Assembly (NCBI GenBank): GCA_023212645.1
Contig: JALBYC010000010.1
Location: 186,001 to 250,000, forward strand
Direction: 5' to 3'
Origin: Farysia itapuensis
Taxonomy: Eukaryota > Basidiomycota > Ustilaginomycetes > Ustilaginales > Ustilaginaceae
DNA length: 64,000 bases
Below, piece by piece: positions 17,839 to 25,776 of this stretch. Numbering within the stretch: position 1 is the stretch's first letter; each line of letters opens with the position of its first letter. The position numbers were made by a program, and so were the translations under genes. Below the pieces are notes generated by a model. That model did no database searches. It saw only the letters and a program-made list of their open reading frames with translations, and was not told the DNA's origin.

Positions 17839-19380
17839 CTATAATCTGCGATGTCCATGTGTGTGTGGCGACGAGGGGCGGAAAGACGTCTTGCTCGACG
17901 TCAAGGAGGGACCCGTATTCAGCAAGCTCGCTCTGCCGCGGCTTGATGCTGGTGCAAAAATGGAAGAGATCGATGCAGCAGACGCCTGTGATTTGCTTGT
18001 TCCATTAGAAATGGCGTGCACTTGATTGGTACACGCAGCAGACCGACTGTCTGGGCTAGACTGCTGTGCAGCGCCAGCGCGCTTGAGTGTCCTTGTATCA
18101 GATGGCTCGCACTGATGATGGTCGTCGTCATCTGCAATCTGAATTGCCTCGTGCTTGGTAGCCCCGGGCGACGACCTCGGTGAAGGTTGATGCTGATGCA
18201 GCCTTGTAGCGACAGCACCCCGTGGAGGTGGCGGTGAAGTTGGCGGCGATTGTACGGAAAGTGAGTGCGGTCGCTTGACACCTCGAACGGATGCTTGTCC
18301 GACAGGCGTGCTGATCGTTTTGCCAAAGAAATCGATGTTCCTTCGTTTGCCCTGCGATATTTCTGACGGCGTGGTCTGGTGCTTTACCATCCCATTCCTG
18401 GCGGGTGAAACATGATTCTGCGAGGATGCGTTCCGAGTTGAGGGCGAAGGATTCAGTGCGATATCTGGATCGACAGGCTTTACAAATTCGCGCATCTTCA
18501 GCAGTCCGTCCGTCACTGTAGCTGCGATTCTCTTGGGTGCGACCATTGGTCGAATGGTACGTTCGGGTACAGGAAGCAGCTCTGCCGCTGCTGCCTGTGT
18601 TTTGCCTAGTGGACGCCGCGGCGTACTTCTAGGTGCGGTCAATTTGGCTTGCGCCGCACTTCCCGAACGAGCCTTGTTCAGCAGGCTTTGGCCTTTACTG
18701 ACACTGCCGCCTGCACCGTGTTTGCGTGAGCCACCGGCCTGCGTGCGTGCCTTCATCAAAGGTCGATCGCTTACAACGAGCCGCTTCGACTCTTTTTCGG
18801 CCCTGTGCTGCGCATACTTGTCCTTGATGCGCTGTGCGGCTTCCACTTTAGCCTTTTCAATTCGCCCTTGCGTCTTGAAGTATAATCTCCTCCAGCATTT
18901 TGGCTCTTTACGAGTCGTATCTTCGCCATAGAGCTTACGAAGCTCTAAAAAATCCTGCAAGCAATTTCGGCGCCATATTTCCTCCGAGTACTCTAGCAAG
19001 TGTGGGGACGCTTCTTCCAGAGCTATCAGCTGGTCAACTCGACAAGCTTCTAGAATCGGCTTGGCGTTCCGCCAGGGCATATCGCCCAAGTCCTGGACGC
19101 TGACTAGATTGCGAAAAATCACGCGTTGACACATGGTATACAGGCTCAGGGCTGGGCGGGTATGTGCTGGCTGTGCTAGGCTGCTTTGCGGCTGGGTTAG
19201 CAAGTGGTGCGGAGTACGCCCTGCGAGGGCTGCAGCTGGGTCTGCGTTGTCTTCTGCCGCATACAAATCTGACGACAGTAGCTCTTCAGGCGGGCCCCAG
19301 TTACTTTGAAGATGGCTATAGGCATCATTGTTGACCAGCATCATGCCTAGAGGCTCCGGAGAGCGTTGCCAGTCTTTCAT
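17839..19380 (-). CDS. ELA1: Elongin A-like protein
   Basis: Elongin A recruits elongin C and a cullin to ubiquitylate stalled RNA polymerase II in yeast and promotes elongation in animals. The 513-residue product has the elongin A domain at about 80-200: LYTMCQRVIFRNLVSVQDLG, then MPWRNAKPILEACRVDQL, SPHLLEYSEEIWRRNCLQDF and the basic helix around KAKVEAAQRIKDKYAQHRA. The first part includes the degenerate BC-box/F-box-like helix. After residue 210 it is a basic, Ser/Pro-rich, probably disordered tail with many Lys and Arg. Start ATG at 19380. The short N-terminal 75 residues are not conserved in what I recognise. Confidence 0.82.
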   Translation of the reverse strand: MKDWQRSPEPLGMMLVNNDAYSHLQSNWGPPEELLSSDLYAAEDNADPAAALAGRTPHHLLTQPQSSLAQPAHTRPALSLYTMCQRVIFRNLVSVQDLGDMPWRNAKPILEACRVDQLIALEEASPHLLEYSEEIWRRNCLQDFLELRKLYGEDTTRKEPKCWRRLYFKTQGRIEKAKVEAAQRIKDKYAQHRAEKESKRLVVSDRPLMKARTQAGGSRKHGAGGSVSKGQSLLNKARSGSAAQAKLTAPRSTPRRPLGKTQAAAAELLPVPERTIRPMVAPKRIAATVTDGLLKMREFVKPVDPDIALNPSPSTRNASSQNHVSPARNGMVKHQTTPSEISQGKRRNIDFFGKTISTPVGQASVRGVKRPHSLSVQSPPTSPPPPRGAVATRLHQHQPSPRSSPGATKHEAIQIADDDDHHQCEPSDTRTLKRAGAAQQSSPDSRSAACTNQVHAISNGTSKSQASAASISSIFAPASSRGRASLLNTGPSLTSSKTSFRPSSPHTHGHRRL

Positions 19381-19580
19381 TCTAGCGTGCTCCTAGTTGG
19401 CGGACCAGCACAGATGACAGGTCTGTCTAGATTAATCCAGGAGCACCTTGTGCACCATTGTGGACTTGCTCCAGAGCGCCAATGCGGAGTATGCCTTGAT
19501 CCGTAACTGTTTCGCTTGCAGCGCTGATTGACGGTATCGTTCTTGACAGGAGGGCAAGGCAAGCCTGGAAGCGTCTTTTG

Positions 19581-19594
19581 GACGTCGCGACGTC
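19581..19594. promoter_or_regulatory. 14-base perfect palindrome GACGTCGCGACGTC
   Basis: Two GACGTC (CRE-core-like) hexamers meet in a perfect palindrome about 200 bases upstream of the elongin A start. It abuts the tandem repeat at 19595. Some 14-base palindromes are expected by chance in 64 kb. Confidence 0.4.
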
Positions 19595-19638
19595 ATCTTA
19601 ACCAGCTTAACCATCTTAACGATCTTAACGTCTTAACA
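19595..19638. repeat. Degenerate 9-base tandem repeat, consensus ATCTTAACS, nearly five copies
   Basis: Units ATCTTAACC, AGCTTAACC, ATCTTAACG, ATCTTAACG and a shortened TCTTAAC follow one another. It lies in the elongin A upstream region. Confidence 0.85.
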
Positions 19639-19818
19639 TCTTTTTGATGTGTGGTGTTAGACCACAGTTTCAACGATTCACGCTTATATGTTTACGGGAC
19701 TGAAGGCGTAACGCGTAAGGCGTTAAAGCGTACAGACGAAAGGGTGCACATACAGCTGACGGCGGAACAGGTGCAGACGCTGCCAGTGACGTATTCTAGA
19801 TTGAGATATAGGGAGGGA

Positions 19819-21810
19819 TTAAAGCATGTCTACTGGATCCCCGAGTTCGATCTTGAGGCGGTACTCGGCTCTTGCATTGACAATCATCTTGCGGACATCT
19901 TTTCTTTTGAGAGCCTGTCCAATCCAGAGCAGTAGACTATCGTCATTTTCCGGAACAAAGTAGCTACTGAGAGCACCTAAGATGACTTCAAAGTCAGCCT
20001 GTGGATCGAGTATTGTGGCGCGAAGGCTCCAGAGAATAGCGAGCGCGGTAAGCGTAATGACATCCTGCCCTTCGAGGAGCCAAGCATCCCAGATGCGGAG
20101 CTGCGTCTCAAAGGGAATTGAGTTGCTGAAAAGAGTAATGTACCATTTTGTCGCATAAGCGGAGGTGGACACCATATTATCCTTGAAGACCACGTACATT
20201 TCTGGCATGTACGTTCTGACGAGGTGATCTTGGACGTACAAATTTTCGACGAGGCCCGGAAAGCCGGGACGAAAGGTGTCATGAAGACCCAGCTTGTTGT
20301 GCGCCATAATCATCACCGCGTAAACCTGCTCGGGTGGGAAGTAGCATAAGAATGCTGCTGCGATAGGTCCCATGCCTTGACAGTAGCCGCAGTCGGAGCA
20401 CGACAGTGACACATCGTGCAACACGTGGAACAGATCGCGCTGGCCTTGACCGTACCGCGTGTGAAATTGGATGTGGCCTGAGATTGTTCGTGGCACGTCC
20501 AAGTCGATTTGGACGTCGTGGGGGCTCGGCTCTTCTTTCAGGCTACCAAATTGCAGGCTAGGATCAGTAAGCGCTGGATTTGGCAAATCTGGACCTGCCT
20601 CACGGCGTTGTAAAAGAGCCATCCACGCTGCAGAGCGCCATATGTCGGGAATGCCTTTGAACACCCTGCGCCGTAACCGTTTCGGGCTGAGACTACTCGG
20701 GAAAGTGAACGACACAGCGTTGCGGCCTTCGTCTCGAGACTGAACTGACATCATCTTGTTCCACTTGGCAATCCTAGCCTTCTCCTTTCGTCGATGAACG
20801 TGATCAAACTCTGCGCGAGCTTCGGTGATTGTCCACGGTGAGTGATCTGTTGCGCTTGTTGCCGTTCGTGCGTGCTTGTTCTGACCAACATTCGAGTCTG
20901 AAGCAAGTGCGACGGGCTTTGAGACATTCTTGTCAACAATACCTGTAGAGCCCTTTTTCGGGAAAGGGGGTTCAAAGAGACTTGCTCGAAGAAGAATGGA
21001 TCTATGATAACCAACTGTAGCAGGTTCAGAAAAGAAACCGTATCGGTCAATCTTTGCTAGCAGTTCCTGGCGCTTCTTCTCGGCAGCTTCTTGGCGCCGT
21101 TGCCATTCGTTGCCCGAAAGAAAGGTGGCACTAGAGACTGCACTCTCCGAGCTTGCAGATGTAGCCAATGCAGATGCAGACGGACTACGTGAATTCAGCT
21201 GAGGCTCACCTGCTGAGCTCAGATTCGTGTTCCTTGAGGTACTTGGCTTGATTTCTTTGGCGAAGCTTGTCCTGATTTTGGGACTGTTTTCAATCCCCTT
21301 TCCGTTCGGATGCACACTCGTACGTGCTTCCTTTGTGGTGTGTTCCTGAGGTGCAATTTGGGGTGAAGCTGAAAGACTCTGCCCGATGCTCGGACTATCT
21401 CTAGCTGAGTCCTTGAGCGTAGCCGCAGCGGCCATCGAGGGCGGAGAAAGGGTTGCTTCTTCCCAGGCCGAGAGCCCATGACGTTCACGAGTGTACTCTT
21501 TGCCCTCCGTGAAGCCGTCATCCGGCACGCCTGTTGCTGCAAAATGAGCATATGTCTTGCGCACAAACTCTCCCTCCGAGTCGGGCGAGTCCGTGAATTG
21601 GCTGGAACGCAAATTTACATTAGCTAAGGCTTGTGTAACCTTCGCTTCTGACAAATGGCTATCTCCTATTGGTGGCGGAGCCGAGGTTGCTGATACTTGT
21701 GCGGCAGCAGGGGAGGAAACCTCTTCCGTCCTTTCAGGATCCGTATCGGTGTTTGGACTTGTAGCAAGCTGAGCGACGGAGTCATCGTCCAGCTGTGTTG
21801 CTTTCGACAT
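19819..21810 (-). CDS. TBC-domain Rab GTPase-activating protein
   Basis: Stimulates GTP hydrolysis by a Rab GTPase in vesicle traffic. From ATG 21810 (MSKATQLDD) it is 663 residues. The first 360 or so are Ser/Ala/Glu-rich and probably disordered. The TBC domain begins near GIPDIWRSAAWMALLQ. It has the dual-finger residues: the arginine finger in IDLDVPRT (Arg441) and the glutamine finger in YCQGMG (Gln478). Other conserved parts are ATKWYITLFSNSIPFETQLR and IWDAWLLEGQDVITLTALAI. The frame stays open to an ATG at 22089, but that extension is unlike a folded or conserved segment and overlaps the hairpin region, so I prefer 21810. The target Rab is unknown. Divergent from the glutaredoxin gene. 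Confidence 0.9.
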   Translation of the reverse strand: MSKATQLDDDSVAQLATSPNTDTDPERTEEVSSPAAAQVSATSAPPPIGDSHLSEAKVTQALANVNLRSSQFTDSPDSEGEFVRKTYAHFAATGVPDDGFTEGKEYTRERHGLSAWEEATLSPPSMAAAATLKDSARDSPSIGQSLSASPQIAPQEHTTKEARTSVHPNGKGIENSPKIRTSFAKEIKPSTSRNTNLSSAGEPQLNSRSPSASALATSASSESAVSSATFLSGNEWQRRQEAAEKKRQELLAKIDRYGFFSEPATVGYHRSILLRASLFEPPFPKKGSTGIVDKNVSKPVALASDSNVGQNKHARTATSATDHSPWTITEARAEFDHVHRRKEKARIAKWNKMMSVQSRDEGRNAVSFTFPSSLSPKRLRRRVFKGIPDIWRSAAWMALLQRREAGPDLPNPALTDPSLQFGSLKEEPSPHDVQIDLDVPRTISGHIQFHTRYGQGQRDLFHVLHDVSLSCSDCGYCQGMGPIAAAFLCYFPPEQVYAVMIMAHNKLGLHDTFRPGFPGLVENLYVQDHLVRTYMPEMYVVFKDNMVSTSAYATKWYITLFSNSIPFETQLRIWDAWLLEGQDVITLTALAILWSLRATILDPQADFEVILGALSSYFVPENDDSLLLWIGQALKRKDVRKMIVNARAEYRLKIELGDPVDML

Positions 21811-22217
21811 GTTATCAAAGATAGTGTTAGTGTTGGTATGAAGGTCGGTATCAGGGTTGTTCAAGCATCTTGTGACATGTGTCAGAGGTGCGAGCATGCG
21901 ACTGTGAACCGATCGCCAGCAGTGTTGAACGCTTTGATACTGATGTTCGCACTTGATCAAGGGCTGAGCGTTTGGGTCCGTGCCGACATTATGTTCAAAG
22001 CGGGCCGATCCTGGAAGAAGAAGCGAAGCGGACCGTTCTTCTGCAGGATCTGCAGAGAAGTGGTGTTGCATGCAGCCGGCCGCCCGCATTCAGTATCGGG
22101 GAGCTCATCATGACCCGATGAGTCCCGATACTCGGGCTTGGTTGCGACTTGCGAATTTTTCTAATCAGATGCCGCCTTTGCCAGTCCAATTTTATCTCCG
22201 TCATACCTACTCCAACA
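21811..22217. other. Divergent promoter region, RabGAP and glutaredoxin
   Basis: This 407-base spacer carries the bipartite inverted repeat at 22092..22132. It also has two short upstream ORFs on the glutaredoxin side (ATG at 22110 and at 22118). No other gene is visible. Confidence 0.5.
22092..22132. repeat. Bipartite inverted repeat able to form a 15-bp stem
   Basis: AGTATCGGG (22092..22100) pairs with CCCGATACT (22124..22132), and inside it CTCATC (22104..22109) pairs with GATGAG (22117..22122). The loop is 7 bases with a 3/1-base internal loop between the stems. It sits 86 bases before the glutaredoxin ATG. Confidence 0.85.
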
Positions 22218-23054
22218 ATGTCGCTCGCACCGTCTTCAACCGCAGAGTCGGTCCTTGGCGCCTCTGCCAGTCCGGACAACCTGGTAGAAGTCACATCGCC
22301 AGAGCACTTTACAGAGCTGATGCAGCAGGATCTGAACCGAGTTTCTTTGCTCAATTTCTGGGCACCATGGGCAGAACCTTGCAAGCAAATGAACGAAGTA
22401 GTCAAGGAGCTGGCGGCCAAATACCCACAACTGCTGTGTCTTGTGATCGAAGCTGAAGGACTGCCTGATGTCTCCGAGTCATTCGATGTCGAGGCCGTGC
22501 CTAGCTTCATCTTGTTGCGAGGGCACACTCTCCTTTCTCGCATCAGTGGCGCTAATGCCGCTGCCCTGTCAGCAGCGGTATCTGCACATATCGCGCCGGC
22601 CAAGTCTGGCACCAATGGAAGTTTGTCGAAGACATCGGCTGCGCCACGAGCTGCCTCCAACGTGTACGAAGGCGAGACTGGCAGGAATGGCGCTGCCTCA
22701 GGACTTGACGAAGAAGATGACGAGGACGAGGTGATTCCTGAAACCGAGGAAGAGATCTTTGCTAGATGCAAAAAGCTGATGAATCAGAACCGAGTAATGC
22801 TCTTCATGAAAGGCGATCCTGACACACCTCGATGCGGATTCAGTCAAAAGACCATCAACCTGCTGCGACAAGAGAAGGTCGACTTTGGCCACTACGATAT
22901 TCTCAAGGATGAAAACGTGCGACAAGGGCTCAAGAAGCTCAACGAGTGGCCGACATTCCCGCAAATCATTGTCAACGGAGAGCTGATTGGTGGGCTTGAC
23001 ATTCTGAAAGAGAGCATCGAGACCGGCGAATTCAAGGAGATGATCCAAGCTTAG
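22218..23054 (+). CDS. GRX4: Monothiol CGFS glutaredoxin with N-terminal thioredoxin domain
   Basis: Cytosolic/nuclear iron-sulfur cluster carrier and iron-sensing regulator (Grx3/Grx4 type). The 278-residue product has a thioredoxin-like domain at about 10-115, with WAEPC (Cys55) in place of the redox CxxC, as in other Grx3/4. An acidic linker (EEDDEDEVIPETEEE) leads to the glutaredoxin domain at about 180-276. This has MLFMKGDPDTPRCGFS with CGFS at 206-209, and WPTFPQIIVNGELIGG, the TVP-like and GG glutathione-binding parts. The ATG at 22218 is first in frame; upstream in-frame codons are non-ATG. Fungal Grx4 partners with Fep1/Urbs1-type GATA repressors; I infer this role here. No intron. 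Confidence 0.95.
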   Translation: MSLAPSSTAESVLGASASPDNLVEVTSPEHFTELMQQDLNRVSLLNFWAPWAEPCKQMNEVVKELAAKYPQLLCLVIEAEGLPDVSESFDVEAVPSFILLRGHTLLSRISGANAAALSAAVSAHIAPAKSGTNGSLSKTSAAPRAASNVYEGETGRNGAASGLDEEDDEDEVIPETEEEIFARCKKLMNQNRVMLFMKGDPDTPRCGFSQKTINLLRQEKVDFGHYDILKDENVRQGLKKLNEWPTFPQIIVNGELIGGLDILKESIETGEFKEMIQA

Positions 23055-23139
23055 CCACCTCCAGTCATACCTGCGCTCACTCTGTGTAATAGTATTTGAG
23101 CGTTCCGCCAGCTTTGATCAAAGACATGCTAGTGGTTGC

Positions 23140-24018
23140 TCAAATCTTCCATATCTCGATGCCGTCCCAGTCCTGCCGCGACCAAGACTTGCCATCGCCC
23201 AAAAGATCAAAGACTTTCCGGACTTGACGGTGAGGAATTCTGCGAAAGTGCAGGTCAAACTCGGACTGAGCCAGGCGCAGAGCAGCATCAACGTGCGCGC
23301 TATCTCTGCGCTCCAGACCTAGAAGCACTGTAGGCGTTCGCTTGCTCGTATTGCGCAAGTACGAGATGCTGCGAAGCAGTGGTCGGATCAGCGTAGACTC
23401 GTAGATCGTGTCAGCTGTGATGATCAGGTCGAAGTTGAGCGTATTACGTTCATCAGATCCTTTCTGGGAAGCGGTGAAAGGTCCAGCCCGATCCCAGCTC
23501 CAATCTTGAGGCTCGACTTGCCAATCCAATTGGTGAAGATCTACTCGTCCCTCATTGGTCAGTTGTGACTTCCCAGCTCGGATGTTTGGTCCCAGTATAG
23601 AATCGATGACACATTCAAGATCAGTTGCCAGCACGTCCCAGCCACACTTTGCAAGCAAGAGTGAAAGCAGACCGGTTCCTGATCCGAGTTCGATCGCCTT
23701 CCTCCGCTCAACCGTCGTTCGATTCGGTTGGTGGCACGTGTGCAAGAGATAGGAGGCAAGCACTTGGGACGAGAGCCAGAGCGATGAGCCCGTGCTATTC
23801 GATTCGTTGCATTGAGCGATCTGGAAGGTGCTGCCGATGGATGGAAAGGTGTACTTCAGCTCGGGAAGGTGCTTCGTTCGATGGGCTGGCAGGTTGACCG
23901 AGCCTGCATAGGTGACATCGTCATTTGGCTCAAGTTCATCATCATCATCTTCATTACTCGATAGGGTATGGTTGCTCACGGCCAGTGGTAAGCTTCGCCG
24001 ATGAGACTTCTTGCCCAT
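23140..24018 (-). CDS. METTL21/EFM-type lysine methyltransferase (Methyltransf_16 family)
   Basis: A 292-residue SAM-dependent enzyme, probably modifying a protein lysine. Motif I is KAIELGSGTGLLSLLLAKCG; an acidic DLECV ends the next strand; post-I contains LDWQVEPQDW. The family's D/N-x-x-Y/F-like motif is present as ITADTIYES. A basic segment HFRRIPHRQVRKVFD and the WDGIEIWKI ending match this group. The first 60 residues are acidic and low complexity. Divergent from NUF2. The substrate (translation factor, chaperone or other) cannot be assigned from sequence alone. Confidence 0.82.
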   Translation of the reverse strand: MGKKSHRRSLPLAVSNHTLSSNEDDDDELEPNDDVTYAGSVNLPAHRTKHLPELKYTFPSIGSTFQIAQCNESNSTGSSLWLSSQVLASYLLHTCHQPNRTTVERRKAIELGSGTGLLSLLLAKCGWDVLATDLECVIDSILGPNIRAGKSQLTNEGRVDLHQLDWQVEPQDWSWDRAGPFTASQKGSDERNTLNFDLIITADTIYESTLIRPLLRSISYLRNTSKRTPTVLLGLERRDSAHVDAALRLAQSEFDLHFRRIPHRQVRKVFDLLGDGKSWSRQDWDGIEIWKI

Positions 24019-24121
24019 GTCGGCGCACTACCGAACGGTGTCCATACTGCTCGGCTGTCGAGATCAAGGGTGAAACGTCGAAGTGAAATGCGGAGGTGGA
24101 GAAACTCGCAGCGTCACGGGT

Positions 24122-24182
24122 CACGTGATGCATGTTGAACTCGAACTGGGAAATAACATCTCGCGCAAATTGTTCGACGCGT
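24122..24182. promoter_or_regulatory. Candidate NUF2 promoter motifs: CACGTG and MluI cell-cycle box ACGCGT
   Basis: CACGTG at 24122..24127 lies in TCACGTGA; ACGCGT at 24177..24182 is the MBF core of G1/S genes and lies 72 bases before the NUF2 ATG. A role in cell-cycle control of NUF2 is inference. Confidence 0.35.
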
Positions 24183-24253
24183 CGAGTGCCCTCTGCGCTC
24201 TTTTCGGAGAACAACACTCTGCTACTGATCACCAACACCACAAGCACTGCAAG

Positions 24254-25660
24254 ATGACTTCAACCATCAGCCAGCCGTATCCACTCTCTTCGGCGCGCAT
24301 TCCATCTGATGCGGCGAAAGGTAGCAGAGATGGCAACTACTCCTCTTTTCCTGTCGTCAAAGTGGACGAACTCATTGGTGTTTTGCAGGAGATGGGTCTA
24401 TCTATCACGCCAGAAGATGTCCTCAAGCCACAAGGTCATGTCGCTCACCGCGTATTTGTCGCCTTTCTCGAGTGTTTATCCGGTACTACGCAAGAGATGA
24501 TGGACAGCAGACGTCAAGAAGCCATCTCAGCGGTTGACTACAAAGAGCTGTACGAAGATGGACTTCAAATGCTCATGTTTTTCCGTGAAGTCAAAGATAT
24601 GATGAACGCCGCGACTCTGTACGACTTCACACTGCAAGACATCACCAGGCCAAACCCAAAGCGTTTCCGACGCCAAATGTCCGCACTTGTCAACTTCTAC
24701 CGTTTTCGGTCCGACCGCATTGTCGAATTCGAAGAGCTCGTCACAGGGTCCGAGGATCTTGAGACCAAGCGCAACGAGATCGAAGACGATATTGACCGTC
24801 AACGCAGTGAGCTTGCCCGCTTCAAAGCGGAAAGAGAGCTGGATGAGCCCAAAGTGAAAGAGTTCCAGCGTCTCAATGCGACGATTACCGATGACTTGCT
24901 TGCTGCTCGTAACAAGCAAAAGCAAACAATTGACGAGCTGGATGATCTCAAGAAGCGCAAAGACAGCTTAGCCATCAAGCACGCTGAGCTCGCACAGGAA
25001 AAATTCCAGATCTACGAGAAGATCACATACCTCGAGGCTCGAGTCGTCAGCAGTCCCAGCAAGATGAAGAACAGCGTACGCGACTTGGCAGAACAGCTGG
25101 ACAAAGATACCATTTCGCTTCAGGAAACACTGAAGAAGGTGGACGAGTTCAAGCGCAACCTTGAAACACTCGACACGCTCAACAATGATCTGGAGACGTG
25201 CATGAACGCGATGCACGAAGTATCGCTCGAGATTGTCAAGGGCAAGGAGGAGTCGCAAAACCAAGCCGATCTCACTGCACTTTCTCACGGCATCAACAAT
25301 CAACTAGCTTCACTCAAGCACTCGCTCGAGATGACAGAGTACGAGATGAAACGCCTCGAAGATAAGCAGAATCGCAATCGCAAGACTCTCATGGACGTCA
25401 CTGAGAAGCACAACAAGCGCATGCAATCTCTTCAGCACGAGTTCGAGCAGACGAAACACCAACGCAATCAGAAACAACAGATTGCCGAAGTCAAATCTAT
25501 GGAAGCGGAGAAGATCGAGGCCAAGCTGGCAGAGCTCGAAGAAGCGTTTGAAGCCTACCAGAAAAAGATGATCCGTCAAAAGGACGCTATCGAGACTGCT
25601 GTGCGTTTATACATCAACACGCTCACCAACACGCTACAATTGGAGCGCTTCGAATCTTGA
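24254..25660 (+). CDS. NUF2: Kinetochore protein NUF2 (NDC80 complex)
   Basis: Forms the microtubule-binding NDC80 complex with Ndc80, Spc24 and Spc25. The 468-residue product has the calponin-homology-like Nuf2 domain at about 25-150: FPVVKVDELIGVLQEMGL, ITPEDVLKP, and DFTLQDITRPNPKRFRRQMS followed by LVNFYRFRSDR, the most conserved Nuf2 stretch. From about 160 to the end it is an almost continuous coiled coil rich in Lys, Glu, Leu and Asp. I choose ATG 24254 (MTSTISQ) because the homologous domain starts soon after. An in-frame ATG at 24128 would add 42 residues of unlikely character. Confidence 0.94.
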   Translation: MTSTISQPYPLSSARIPSDAAKGSRDGNYSSFPVVKVDELIGVLQEMGLSITPEDVLKPQGHVAHRVFVAFLECLSGTTQEMMDSRRQEAISAVDYKELYEDGLQMLMFFREVKDMMNAATLYDFTLQDITRPNPKRFRRQMSALVNFYRFRSDRIVEFEELVTGSEDLETKRNEIEDDIDRQRSELARFKAERELDEPKVKEFQRLNATITDDLLAARNKQKQTIDELDDLKKRKDSLAIKHAELAQEKFQIYEKITYLEARVVSSPSKMKNSVRDLAEQLDKDTISLQETLKKVDEFKRNLETLDTLNNDLETCMNAMHEVSLEIVKGKEESQNQADLTALSHGINNQLASLKHSLEMTEYEMKRLEDKQNRNRKTLMDVTEKHNKRMQSLQHEFEQTKHQRNQKQQIAEVKSMEAEKIEAKLAELEEAFEAYQKKMIRQKDAIETAVRLYINTLTNTLQLERFES

Positions 25661-25776
25661 TTGATCTGCGCTTTGCTCTGGCTCTACCAAATTCGATACC
25701 TCAAGTTGTCTATCCCGTGAAAGTCGCGACAAGGCTTTCTATGTAATTGTACTTTTCTCACTGTAATGCTATTGGA

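Larger units (their letters stand above)
19381..19818. other. Intergenic region between elongin A start and RabGAP stop, repeat-rich
   Basis: The spacer holds a 14-base palindrome followed directly by a 9-base tandem array (listed separately). Further right is a degenerate GCGTAA repeat near 19705..19730. A plus-strand open frame crossing into the RabGAP 3' end has no supporting features. Confidence 0.55.

Noticed and set aside
19651..19935. Plus-strand frame in the RabGAP 3' flank
   Set aside because: It begins with a non-ATG codon, overlaps the RabGAP end and the repeats, and has no homologue I recognise.
21811..22089. N-terminal extension of the RabGAP to ATG 22089
   Set aside because: The added 93 residues lack conserved character and cross the hairpin region; 21810 is the better start, though not proven.
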